DNA of 64,000 bases, taken from Gammaproteobacteria bacterium. GTDB lineage: Bacteria > Pseudomonadota > Gammaproteobacteria > JAJPIJ01. The DNA is taken from assembly GCA_022072255.1 (NCBI GenBank), contig JAJVHZ010000022.1, positions 1 through 64,000 on the forward strand, written 5' to 3'. The notes under the pieces are model-generated. The model was given only the letters and a program-made list of their open reading frames with translations, was not told the DNA's origin and made no database searches. This document shows positions 23,361 through 32,624 of this stretch, piece by piece (position 1 is the stretch's first letter; the number at the start of each line of letters is the position of its first letter). The position numbers and the translations under genes are program-made.

Positions 23361-23452
23361 TGCGTCTCCAATACCGTTGTCGGCTTCCCAGCCATGCCGG
23401 CGCCGCGCGCCGGTCCGACGTCGTCCTTGCCACGGCCGCACGGGCGGCGAAT

Positions 23453-23529
23453 TGGTAGCGGGGGCAGGATTTGAACCTGCGACCTTCGGGTTATGAGCCC
23501 GACGAGCTGCCAGACTGCTCCACCCCGCA
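23453..23529 (-). tRNA. tRNA-fMet (initiator, anticodon CAU)
   Basis: Minus strand: tgcggggtggagcagtctggcagctcgtcgggctcataacccgaaggtcgcaggttcaaatcctgcccccgctacca; GGG/CCC anticodon stem and encoded CCA. Confidence 0.97.
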
Positions 23530-23805
23530 ATCGTCAGGCGCGCAATCATGCCAATCGGTCCATGTTTTTTCAAGAACTTTCGGCCGCGCCTCGACGCCGC
23601 GGGACACCCGTCGGCGGCCGCCATCGCGGCCACGCCGCCCGTACGACGCGGACACCGCACGGGGCTCGCCCATCCCCGGGCGCGGCGATGTCGCGCCGCA
23701 ATGCCCCGGGGCTGGCACGAGTCATGCTGTTTCAAGAAATGCCGGGAGACGCCGATGACCCGATCGGACGGACTTGCGGCCAAGCCGCCGATGGAGGTAG
23801 CAGTC

Positions 23806-24096
23806 ATGTGGTCAGCGTGGTCTCGCTACTGGGTTGCGTGCAGCACGGGGATGCTGCGCTGGTATCTCGCCTGCCTGCACCGCGTCGAGGCGACCGACGG
23901 CATCCTCGAGACCCGGGTCAGCCGCGACGGTACGCGTTGGGCGATCCTGAGTTCCGGGAAGACCAACGTCATACACCTGCAGCGACGGGCACGACGCGGC
24001 GCAGGCCTGGTTCGGCCCGTCATCGACGTTGCCGGCGAGCAGAACAACGTCGTCCCGTTCGTCTCCACCTACCTCCGGCGCGCAACCCTGGGCTGA
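23806..24096 (+). CDS. hypothetical Trp-rich small protein (96 aa)
   Basis: ATG preceded by GGAGG at 8-nt spacing; MWSAWSRYWVACSTGMLRWYLACLHRVEATDGILETRVSRDGTRWAIL. Confidence 0.5.
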   Translation: MWSAWSRYWVACSTGMLRWYLACLHRVEATDGILETRVSRDGTRWAILSSGKTNVIHLQRRARRGAGLVRPVIDVAGEQNNVVPFVSTYLRRATLG

Positions 24097-24137
24097 CGCC
24101 AGCCCCCGGCGTCGCCCCGGCGGCCGAGACGCCCGTT

Positions 24138-26306
24138 TCATTCCCCCCGGCTTGCCGCCAGCGCCGCGAGCCGTCGGTAATCGACCTTGCCGGTTCCCAG
24201 CAACGGCAGGGCGTCGACGCTCACGAAGCGCTTCGGCACGTGTAGCTCGCTGTGCCCGAGCCGGTGCGCGCACTGCAGGAAATGTCGTCTGTCGGCGTCA
24301 GTCTGTTGGGTGACCAGCACGATGTGCTCGCCCTTGCGGGTATCTGCGACAGCCACGGCTGCATGTGACCTGCCCGGCCAGGCCGCCGCCGCAATCTCCT
24401 CGACGACGGCCAGCGAGATCATCTCCCCGCCCACCTTGGCGAAGCGCTTGGCACGGCCGACGATCCGAAGGTAGCCGTCGGGGTCGACCTCGACGATGTC
24501 CCCGGTGTCGTACCAGCCCGCGCCGCGACTCGTCGCGGGCGCGACGATCTCGCCGTCACTGCCGTGGTAGAGATATCCTTTCATGACGTTCGGTCCGCGG
24601 ATCACCAGGCGGCCACCCTGCGCCATGCCCTCGACCGGCTCGAGATAGTACTCGATGCCGGTCAACAGGCGTCCCACCGTACCCGGCGTGTGCGCCATCG
24701 GCGTGTTCACGGCGACCACCGGGCTCGCCTCGGTGGCGCCATAGCCCTCGAAGATCCGTATGCCGAATCGCTCGGCCCACACCCGCCGGGTCTCGGCCTG
24801 CAGCTTCTCCGCCCCGGCGATGGCGTAGCGCAATGTATGGAAATCGTACGGATGCGCGCTCTGCGCGTACGCGGCGAGGAAGCTGTTGGTGCCGAAGAGC
24901 ACCGTGGCCCCGAGCTGATAGCACAGCTCGGGGATGATCTTGTGATGCAACGGCGTCGGATACATGAAGATCCGCGCACCGTAGAGCATCGGCAGCAGCA
25001 TGCCGGCGGTGAGCCCGAACGAATGAAACACCGGCAGGGCGTTGAACACCAGATCGCGGTCATTCAATCCGATCAGCACCTGCGTCTGCGCGCAGTTCGC
25101 CAGCAGATTGCGGTGCGAGAGCACCACACCTTTCGGCACGCCTTCGGAGCCGGAGGTGAAGAGTATCACGGCGGTATCGCCGGGATCGCGCAACGGATGG
25201 CATCGCCGGTAGGCGGCGCCGGGGAACCATGTGCCCAGCAGCGCGGCAAGGCGCGTGCCCAATGTCAGGTGCGCGGCAAGGTCGTCGAGATAGATCACCT
25301 TGACGGCGGATTCCAGTGCGGCGACCACCTCGCCGAGCTCGGCCTTCGCGACGAACTGCCGGGAGGTGTATACCACGGCGATCGAGGCGGTCTGCACGGC
25401 GGTCAGCAGCGCGGCGCTGCCGGCGGTGAAGTTGAGCATTGCTGGCACGCGGCCATGGCTGTGCAGTGCGAGAAACACCGCGACCACGCCGGTGGAGTTC
25501 GGCAGCATGACACCGACGTGCTCCCCGGCGCGCGTCTGCCGTGAGAGGAGGCGGCCCAGTGCGAACGCGCGCAGCAGGAGCGTGCGGCCGGTCACCGGTC
25601 CGCGCTGCATATCCTCCGCAATGACCGTGCCGCCGCCATACAGCCGCAGCGCCACGAGAAAGGCGTCGAAGATTGTCCCCTCCCTGTAGAAGGCGGCGTA
25701 GGAGATCTGCTGCATGATCTGCTCGACGCCGCGCACCGCCGCGACCCGCCGCCCGCGTCCCGGCGCGCCCTCCTCGGCCGTTGGTGCCACGGCCGGCAGC
25801 ACGATCATGCGGATCCTCGGCCGCCAGTGCCGCCTGAGCGCCGTGCGCGGACAGGCGAACCAGGTATGCTGGGGTCCGTCGAAGGCCACGGGAAGGATCG
25901 CGGCACCGGCCTTGTCGGCGATCACGGCGGTGCCCTCGTAGATCTTCATCAGCGCCCCGGTGGTCGTCATCCGGCCTTCCGGGAAGATGGCTGCGATGCC
26001 GCGCTCCTTGATCGCGCGGACCATGGCCTTCAGCGCCATCGGATCGTTGGCCTCGAACGGAACGGTCTTGACCAGCCGCAGGAACGGTCGGACCCACCAC
26101 TTGCGCGCCCAGACCGTCTGCACGGCGAAGACCGGTGCGCGCGGCAGGTAGAGGTAGAGCAGGATCCCGTCGAGCAGGGAAGCGTGATTGGCCACCACGA
26201 GCACGCGATCGCCGGCACGATCGTAATGCACCAGCCCGCTCACCTCGACACGACAGAGCAGTGCGCACAGGCCACGACCTATCATCCTGGCGAGGAAATC
26301 GATCAT
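24138..26306 (-). CDS. Aas-like bifunctional acyltransferase / acyl-ACP synthetase (paralog 2)
   Basis: NHASLLD and IFPEGRMTTTG PlsC motifs; VILFTSGSEGVPKGVVLSH; GYGATEASPVVAVNTPMAHTPGTVG. Confidence 0.9.
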   Translation of the reverse strand: MIDFLARMIGRGLCALLCRVEVSGLVHYDRAGDRVLVVANHASLLDGILLYLYLPRAPVFAVQTVWARKWWVRPFLRLVKTVPFEANDPMALKAMVRAIKERGIAAIFPEGRMTTTGALMKIYEGTAVIADKAGAAILPVAFDGPQHTWFACPRTALRRHWRPRIRMIVLPAVAPTAEEGAPGRGRRVAAVRGVEQIMQQISYAAFYREGTIFDAFLVALRLYGGGTVIAEDMQRGPVTGRTLLLRAFALGRLLSRQTRAGEHVGVMLPNSTGVVAVFLALHSHGRVPAMLNFTAGSAALLTAVQTASIAVVYTSRQFVAKAELGEVVAALESAVKVIYLDDLAAHLTLGTRLAALLGTWFPGAAYRRCHPLRDPGDTAVILFTSGSEGVPKGVVLSHRNLLANCAQTQVLIGLNDRDLVFNALPVFHSFGLTAGMLLPMLYGARIFMYPTPLHHKIIPELCYQLGATVLFGTNSFLAAYAQSAHPYDFHTLRYAIAGAEKLQAETRRVWAERFGIRIFEGYGATEASPVVAVNTPMAHTPGTVGRLLTGIEYYLEPVEGMAQGGRLVIRGPNVMKGYLYHGSDGEIVAPATSRGAGWYDTGDIVEVDPDGYLRIVGRAKRFAKVGGEMISLAVVEEIAAAAWPGRSHAAVAVADTRKGEHIVLVTQQTDADRRHFLQCAHRLGHSELHVPKRFVSVDALPLLGTGKVDYRRLAALAASRGE

Positions 26307-26378
26307 CGGCCGACCTGACCAGGGGATGAACGAGGCCGCCGGCCGTGCCGGTGCGGAGAGGAGAGGGAACCGCGAAGG

Positions 26379-28178
26379 TCAGATCCGGAGCGCGGCACCC
26401 GCGGTGTCGGCGGACACGACGTAAACATCGATGCTCTCACCGGGCTGCAGCGTCTTGCGCTCGCCGATCCCGTTCCAGAGCCGCAGCTGATCCACGCTGA
26501 CCTTGAACCTCTGCGCGATCGTCCACAACGAATCGCCGGTCTGGATCTCGTAGCGCACGAGCTTGAAGGCCCCCTCGCCGGCCACGGCCGCGGAGGTCTT
26601 GACAATGGTACTGGCGGTGTCGACAGCCGCGACGGCCTCCTCGGCATTCTCCGCCCAGACGACCAGCTTCTGGTTCAGCCGCAGCACGGACTTCGCGCTC
26701 AGCCCGTCGTTCCAGGCGACCAGGTCCGTCACGTGCACGTCGTAACTGCGGGCTATCGTCCAGAGGCTGTCGCCCGACTGCACCGTGTGGATGATCCTTC
26801 GCCCATTGCCGCCCGCCGCCGCGGCAGCGTCCGCCACCTCCACGGTAACCGCCGGGCTCGCGGCATCCTGCGGCGCGCTGCGCCCGGCGTCCGCCGCGGT
26901 GTCTTCCACGGGGATGAGCAGGGTCTGCCCGATGCGCAGTCTGCGAGGTTGCACGGAGTTCAGCTCCTGTATGGCCTCGACAGTGACGTCGTAACGGCTG
27001 GCGATGAGGCCGAGGTTCTCGCCCTTGCGCACCTTGTGATACGTGCCGCTATCGTCGGACGGCCTGCCGGCGCCGCCGCGATCCGCGACCCGCGCGGCCT
27101 TGCGATCCGGGGCCAGGTCCGCAATGTGCTGCGCGAGGGTCTCCTTGAAAACCTGCATCTTCGCGACCGGCACGGCGACCTTGTGTATGCCAGCCGGAGT
27201 CGTCACCCCCTTGGTGTAGCCCGTATTCAGGGCCCGCAGTTCCTCGCCGTCCAGCCCGGCGCGCGTGGCGGCCTTGCCGAGATCGATCTGCTTGGCGACC
27301 TCCACCACCGCGAGATACGGCTCGTTCGGGATCGGCTCGAGCCTGACGTCGTAGCGCAGCGGCGTGGCGACGATCGTCGACAGTGCGAGCAGGCGCGGTA
27401 CGTATACGCGCGTTTCGGATGGCAGGTCCAGAGACCAGAAATCCGTCGGCCGCCCGGCGGCGCGATTGGCCTCGACTGCGCGCTCGACGTTGCGCTCGCC
27501 GCAGTTGTAGGCGGCCACGGCGCTCAGCCAGTCGCCGTCGAAGCGATCATGCAGCTCCTGCAGGTAATCGAGAGCGGCACCGGTCGAGGCGACCACGTCG
27601 CGGCGACCGTCATACAGGTTATTGCGCTCCAGTCCGAAGCGGCGACCGGTCGCAGGAATGAATTGCCACAGGCCGACCGCACCGCTGCGCGAGCGGGCCG
27701 TGGGCTGAAAGGCGCTTTCGACGATCGGCAGCAGCGCCAGATCGAGCGGCATCTGGCGGCGCTCCAGTTCCTCGACGATGTGGTGCAGAAACGGCCTGGC
27801 GCGCTGGGTGGTGCGCGCGATGAACCGATCGTAGCGGGCGTAGAAGCGCACCTCCTTCTCCACCTCCGCCCGATCGGATCCCGCGTATTGCAGGCCGCCG
27901 CGTATCCGATCCCAGAGATCGGCAGCGTCGCGCGAGACGTCGTGCGCACCTGCGCCCGCGCGATCCGCGAGGCGGGGAATGCGCAGCGTCGAGGAGTCCG
28001 CCGCCGCAGCGGCGGTGGCGGAGGTTGAATCCGGATTGGTGACGCGGGACGCAGCGGTGCCGGCAGTGGAGGGACCGTCCCCGCCGCCGCGGAAGAGCGC
28101 GGTGATGGCGCTGCAACCCGACAGACTGGTCCCCAACACTGCGATGGTGAGAATTCTTCTTAATGTCCCCCGAGCCAT
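26379..28178 (-). CDS. mltD: membrane-bound lytic murein transglycosylase D with three LysM repeats
   Basis: Lipobox LSGCSA; ALLPIVESAFQPTARSRSGAVGLWQFIPATGRRFGL; three LysM (YHKVRKGENLGLIA, HTVQSGDSLWTIA, YEIQTGDSLWTIA). Confidence 0.93.
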   Translation of the reverse strand: MARGTLRRILTIAVLGTSLSGCSAITALFRGGGDGPSTAGTAASRVTNPDSTSATAAAAADSSTLRIPRLADRAGAGAHDVSRDAADLWDRIRGGLQYAGSDRAEVEKEVRFYARYDRFIARTTQRARPFLHHIVEELERRQMPLDLALLPIVESAFQPTARSRSGAVGLWQFIPATGRRFGLERNNLYDGRRDVVASTGAALDYLQELHDRFDGDWLSAVAAYNCGERNVERAVEANRAAGRPTDFWSLDLPSETRVYVPRLLALSTIVATPLRYDVRLEPIPNEPYLAVVEVAKQIDLGKAATRAGLDGEELRALNTGYTKGVTTPAGIHKVAVPVAKMQVFKETLAQHIADLAPDRKAARVADRGGAGRPSDDSGTYHKVRKGENLGLIASRYDVTVEAIQELNSVQPRRLRIGQTLLIPVEDTAADAGRSAPQDAASPAVTVEVADAAAAAGGNGRRIIHTVQSGDSLWTIARSYDVHVTDLVAWNDGLSAKSVLRLNQKLVVWAENAEEAVAAVDTASTIVKTSAAVAGEGAFKLVRYEIQTGDSLWTIAQRFKVSVDQLRLWNGIGERKTLQPGESIDVYVVSADTAGAALRI

Positions 28179-28336
28179 CGTCGCCGGATGCTAGTCATCA
28201 TTGTGACCGCCGTCAAGTCTTGGAGTCGTTCAAAGATCCAGGAGCGATGGTGGTGCGGCATGCGAATTCGCGGGGCAGGACCGTTCGACACGCGCATGGC
28301 AAACGCTGACTCATCGGCCCGATGATCGCCGATCGA

Positions 28337-29110
28337 TCAGTTACGGTTCTTCCATTCCCGCAGGATCGAGAACACCTCTGTTGCATTCGACAGCGCGTGG
28401 CCGCAATACATCTCGGCGGCACGTTGCACTTCCGCATCATTTGTCCGCAGGAACGGGTTGGTCTGACGTTCGAGCGCGATGGTCGAGGGCACCGTGGGTA
28501 CTCCTCGTGCACGCAGCTCGCGGCTGTCCTCGAGTCGTCGCGCGATCGCCGCGTTGCCGGGTTCGACGGTCGCCGCGAACCGAAGATTCGCGAGCGTGTA
28601 CTCGTGGCCGCAGTACACCCGTGTCTCGCCCGGCAACGCGGCGAGCCGCCCGAGCGAGGCGTGCATCTGCGCCGGCGTGCCCTCGAACAGCCGCCCGCAG
28701 CCTGCGGCAAACAGCGTGTCGCCTGTGAAGACGATGCCATCGCCGCAGTAAGCGATCGCGCCCAGGGTATGGCCGGGCACCCACAGCGCCCGCAACTCCA
28801 GAGCCATCTCCGGGATGATTGCGGCATCGCCCTCTCCCACCGCATCGGTGCGCTCCGGGATGGTCTCGGCGACCGGGCCGAAGACGCGCACCGGGAAGCG
28901 GGCGCGGAGCGCCGCGATCCCGCCGACATGATCGTGATGGTGATGCGTGACGATGATCGCCGCCAGTTCCAGCCCGCGGAGCGAGATCGCGGCGAACACC
29001 GGACCCGCCTCGCCCGGATCGACGACCGCCGCGGCGCGACTGCCGGGGCGCGCGAGCAGCCAGACATAATTGTCGCGCAGGGCGGGGATGGCGGTGATCT
29101 CGAGATTCAT
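28337..29110 (-). CDS. gloB: hydroxyacylglutathione hydrolase (glyoxalase II)
   Basis: MNLEITAIPALRDNYVWLLA; THHHHDHVGG; YCGHEYTLANLRFA. Confidence 0.96.
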   Translation of the reverse strand: MNLEITAIPALRDNYVWLLARPGSRAAAVVDPGEAGPVFAAISLRGLELAAIIVTHHHHDHVGGIAALRARFPVRVFGPVAETIPERTDAVGEGDAAIIPEMALELRALWVPGHTLGAIAYCGDGIVFTGDTLFAAGCGRLFEGTPAQMHASLGRLAALPGETRVYCGHEYTLANLRFAATVEPGNAAIARRLEDSRELRARGVPTVPSTIALERQTNPFLRTNDAEVQRAAEMYCGHALSNATEVFSILREWKNRN

Positions 29111-29279
29111 GCGTGCGGACCCTGGATCGGGGCGAGCATGCAAGGGCTGGCGCCATGAACGCCGTTCCGGCGCCGGCGCTCTGGACGCAGCTCGCGGTCG
29201 TTCGCTATGGTACCGCCGAGTCACCCTCCGCATCACGCGGGCGGCGGGCACCTTCCAGCCAGGACGGGGTCGGGGAACC

Positions 29280-30059
29280 GTGAGCGACGAGAAGAACACT
29301 GCACGATCGAGCGTGAGATCCGAACTCGAGGCCTGGTTCGATTCCGACCTCGGCCGCTCCATGCTTGCCGGCGTGCTGCTCAGGCTCGGCGCGCTGCTGC
29401 CAACGCTCTTCGGCTACCACATCCTGCAGCTCGGGCTGTTCCGCGACAAACCGCTGATGGCAGCGAGCCGCATCTCCCATCAGGTCGTCTTCAGCATCGA
29501 CCCGGCACTGTATCCACGGCTGGACAACGGCGTCCTGTGCGCGGCGAGCGCCCTGCCGATCGCGGCGGACAGTGTCGACGTGGTCCTGCTGCCCTTCGTC
29601 CTGGAATTCGAACAGGAACCGCACGACGTATTGCGCGAGGTGGAACGCGTGCTGATCGGCGAGGGTCACGTCGTCATCATCGGGTTCAATCCGCTCGGCT
29701 GCTGGGGGCTGTGGCGGCTGCTGCTGTGGTGGCGCGACAACGTGCCATGGAGCGGACGATTCCTGCGCATCGGGCGCCTGAAGGACTGGCTCAAGCTGCT
29801 GGGCTTCGAGGTCACGCACACCAGCCGCGCCTTCTTCAGGCCGCCCCTGAATTCCGCGCGCCTGCTGCGCAACCTGGGCCTGCTCGAGCTGCTCGGACGC
29901 AAGCTGTTGCCGATGTTCGGCGGCTGCTACGTCATCGTCGCGCGCAAACGCCTGCAGCGGCTGATACCCATACGCACGCAGTGGCGGGCGCGACGCCGGC
30001 TGATCGCCGCCGGCGTCGTCGAACCCACCGCTTTCCAGGCGCCGCGCGATGAACGCTGA
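29280..30059 (+). CDS. class I SAM-dependent methyltransferase (gloB/rnhA-linked)
   Basis: [52 protein letters not shown]; divergent from gloB, overlaps rnhA; GTG start inferred. Confidence 0.85.
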   Translation: MSDEKNTARSSVRSELEAWFDSDLGRSMLAGVLLRLGALLPTLFGYHILQLGLFRDKPLMAASRISHQVVFSIDPALYPRLDNGVLCAASALPIAADSVDVVLLPFVLEFEQEPHDVLREVERVLIGEGHVVIIGFNPLGCWGLWRLLLWWRDNVPWSGRFLRIGRLKDWLKLLGFEVTHTSRAFFRPPLNSARLLRNLGLLELLGRKLLPMFGGCYVIVARKRLQRLIPIRTQWRARRRLIAAGVVEPTAFQAPRDER

Positions 30060-30516
30060 GGCCGGCGGGGATGTCGTGGAGATCTATTCCGACGGGGCGT
30101 GCCGCGGCAACCCCGGTCCCGGCGGCTGGGGAGTCGTGCTCCGATACCGGCATCACGAGAAGACCCTGCAGGGCGCGGAGCGTGAAACGACGAACAACCG
30201 CATGGAGCTGATGGCCGCCATCGCCGGGTTGGAGAGCCTGAAGCGTCCAAGCCGCGTCAGACTGACCACGGACTCGCAGTATGTGATGAACGGCCTGCGC
30301 TCCTGGCTGAAGGACTGGAAGCGCCGTGGCTGGAGGACCGCGGACAGGAAGCCCGTGAAGAATGTCGACCTCTGGCAGCGCCTCGACGAGGCGGCATCCA
30401 GGCACGAGGTCGAATACGAATGGGTGCGGGGGCACACGGGTCACGTGGACAATGAGCGCGCCGATGCGCTCGCGAACGCGGCCATCGACGGGCTGCTCGG
30501 GGAGTCACGCGGATAA
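30049..30516 (+). CDS. rnhA: ribonuclease HI
   Basis: [24 protein letters not shown]...[16 protein letters not shown]...[18 protein letters not shown]. Confidence 0.98.
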   Translation: MNAEAGGDVVEIYSDGACRGNPGPGGWGVVLRYRHHEKTLQGAERETTNNRMELMAAIAGLESLKRPSRVRLTTDSQYVMNGLRSWLKDWKRRGWRTADRKPVKNVDLWQRLDEAASRHEVEYEWVRGHTGHVDNERADALANAAIDGLLGESRG

Positions 30517-30520
30517 TCTC

Positions 30521-31255
30521 ATGCGACAGGTCGTTCTTGATACCGAAACCACGGGCCTGGAGCCCGCCGAAGGGCACCGCGTCATCGAGATAGGTTGCGT
30601 GGAGATGGTGAACCGGCGGCGCACCACGCGCACGTATCACTGTTACCTGAACCCGGACCGCGAAATCGACGACGGCGCGGTGGCCGTGCACGGCATCACC
30701 CGCGAGCAGCTGGCGAGCAGCCCGCGGTTCGGGGAGGTGGCGCAGGAGTTCATCGACTTCCTCCGCGATGCCGAGGTCATCATCCACAACGCGCCGTTCG
30801 ACGTCGGCTTCCTGAACGCGGAACTCGCGCGGCTGGGCGCAGCGTGGGGAACGCTGACCGATCACTGCCAGATCACCGATACGCTGGCGATGGCGCGCGA
30901 GCAGCATCCCGGCCAACGCAACAACCTGGACGCGCTCTGCAAGCGTTACAACGTGGACAACTCGGGCCGCACGCTGCATGGAGCACTGCTCGATGCGGAG
31001 ATCCTCTCCGACGTCTATCTGCGTATGACCGGCGGGCAGGCGACGCTGCTGCTGGATGAATCGCCGCCGGCGCGCGAGGCGCAGGTGCTTGCCGTCAATT
31101 CCCCGCACCGCGAGGAACGCCCGGCACTGCGCGTGGTCGCCGCCAGTGCCGAGGAACTCGCGGCGCACCGGGTGCGGTTGGCCACCCTGCAGAAGAAAAG
31201 CGACGGGCGCTGCATATGGCTGCAGCTGCCGGGCCAGGAGGCCGCCGACTCCTAG
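30521..31255 (+). CDS. dnaQ: DNA polymerase III subunit epsilon
   Basis: RQVVLDTETTGLEPAEGHRVIEIGCVEMVNRR...HNAPFDVGFLNAEL...TLHGALLDAEILSDVYLRMTGGQ. Confidence 0.97.
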   Translation: MRQVVLDTETTGLEPAEGHRVIEIGCVEMVNRRRTTRTYHCYLNPDREIDDGAVAVHGITREQLASSPRFGEVAQEFIDFLRDAEVIIHNAPFDVGFLNAELARLGAAWGTLTDHCQITDTLAMAREQHPGQRNNLDALCKRYNVDNSGRTLHGALLDAEILSDVYLRMTGGQATLLLDESPPAREAQVLAVNSPHREERPALRVVAASAEELAAHRVRLATLQKKSDGRCIWLQLPGQEAADS

Positions 31256-31321
31256 GACGCCGGGCCACGCCGGCGCCGCACGGCCGAGACCATGCAAGGC
31301 CTGCCCGGCCCGGCCGGCGAC

Positions 31322-31639
31322 TCACGCGTTGGCAGCCGCCTGGGTCAGCCTCTGCAGTTCTCCGGACTGGTACATCTCCATGACGATGTCGCAGCCGCCG
31401 ACCAGCTCGCCGTTGACGAAGACCTGGGGAAAGGTCGGCCAGTTGGAATAACGCGGCAGGTTCTGGCGCATCTCGGGGTCGGCCAGGACGTCCACGTGCG
31501 CGAAGTCCACTCCACAGGCGGCAAGCGCCTGGGAGGCGCGCATCGAGAAGCCACACTGCGGGAACTGCGGGGTCCCCTTCATAAAGATGACTATGCGATT
31601 GCCCTCGATCGTCTGCTTGATACGCTCCATCACGTCCAT
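31322..31639 (-). CDS. grxD: monothiol glutaredoxin (Grx4 family)
   Basis: RIVIFMKGTPQFPQCGFSMRASQAL...WPTFPQVFVNGELVGGCDIVMEMYQSGEL. Confidence 0.95.
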   Translation of the reverse strand: MDVMERIKQTIEGNRIVIFMKGTPQFPQCGFSMRASQALAACGVDFAHVDVLADPEMRQNLPRYSNWPTFPQVFVNGELVGGCDIVMEMYQSGELQRLTQAAANA

Positions 31640-31850
31640 AACGGCGGTCTGCCTCTCGATTAATCAGCGGGTTACTTTGTTGAGTCTAAATCGACCCGCG
31701 GGCCCTGTCACGCCGGGCGCAGGGCGTCGGTAGCCCCCGCGCCGACGGCTTGCAAATGCCGACGGACATGGCCGACAATTCGGCTCGTTCAACTTGGGGG
31801 ATGCCCGTCAGACCGGCTGCGCGACGGGGCGGATCACGGAGGGTAACAAT

Positions 31851-32453
31851 ATGAAAAATCCACTGGATTCAATTAGTAAAACCATCGTGCTGGGCGTCAT
31901 CGTGGCGCTTGTGCTGGCCTGGCTGGTGAGGTCCGGCGGCGAGTTCAACCTGCCCGGGGTCTACCGCTGGCTACATTATATTGCGGGCGTGTGCTGGATC
32001 GGCCTGCTCTACTATTTCAACCTGGTCCAGGTGCCGGCCCTGGCCGCCGCCGCCGCGGACAAGGGCGGACCGGGCGGCGCCGGCGTCACCAAATATGTAG
32101 CGCCCCGCGCCCTGCTGTGGTTCCGCTGGGCGGCTGTGGTCACCTGGCTGTCCGGCGCGGCGTTCCTGGGCAAGAATTTCCTCCCCGCGTTCACGCTCGG
32201 GTTGGCAGCCGCCGAGCCGAGCCCCTACCTGACGGCGATCGGCATCGGCGCGTGGCTCGGTACCATCATGCTCTTCAACGTCTGGGTGCTCATCTGGCCC
32301 AATCAGAAAAAGGTTCTCGGTCTGGTGCAGGCGACCGACGAGGAGAAGGCCAGGGCCCGGCGCGTGGGCGCGCTGGCCTCACGCACGAACACGCTGCTGT
32401 CGATACCGATGCTCCTGTTCATGGGCGCGGCCAGCCACGGGGTGCTGTTCTGA
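31851..32453 (+). CDS. urate hydroxylase PuuD-like / urate-oxidase N-terminal-type membrane protein
   Basis: Multi-TM; FNLPGVYRWLHYIAGVCWIGLLYYFNLVQVPAL...WFRWAAVVTWLSG...NVWVLIWPNQKKVLGL. Confidence 0.65.
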   Translation: MKNPLDSISKTIVLGVIVALVLAWLVRSGGEFNLPGVYRWLHYIAGVCWIGLLYYFNLVQVPALAAAAADKGGPGGAGVTKYVAPRALLWFRWAAVVTWLSGAAFLGKNFLPAFTLGLAAAEPSPYLTAIGIGAWLGTIMLFNVWVLIWPNQKKVLGLVQATDEEKARARRVGALASRTNTLLSIPMLLFMGAASHGVLF

Positions 32454-32516
32454 GTCTCACGGTTGACTGAGTCGCACAACCCACAGACGGACAGCGAGGC
32501 GTCGTTGCGACGCGAC

Positions 32517-32550
32517 AAGGCCCGGCCCTTCGGCCGGGCTTCTTCTTTTC
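32517..32550 (+). terminator. rho-independent terminator
   Basis: aaggcccggcccttcggccgggcttcttctttt: GC stem with cttcgg-type loop and T-rich tail. Confidence 0.8.
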
Positions 32551-32624
32551 CGGGGTACGAAAAATTGAAAGCGCGGACCACCACCCCGACACGGGACGAC
32601 GTCAACAGCAGCCGCGATGCGTTG

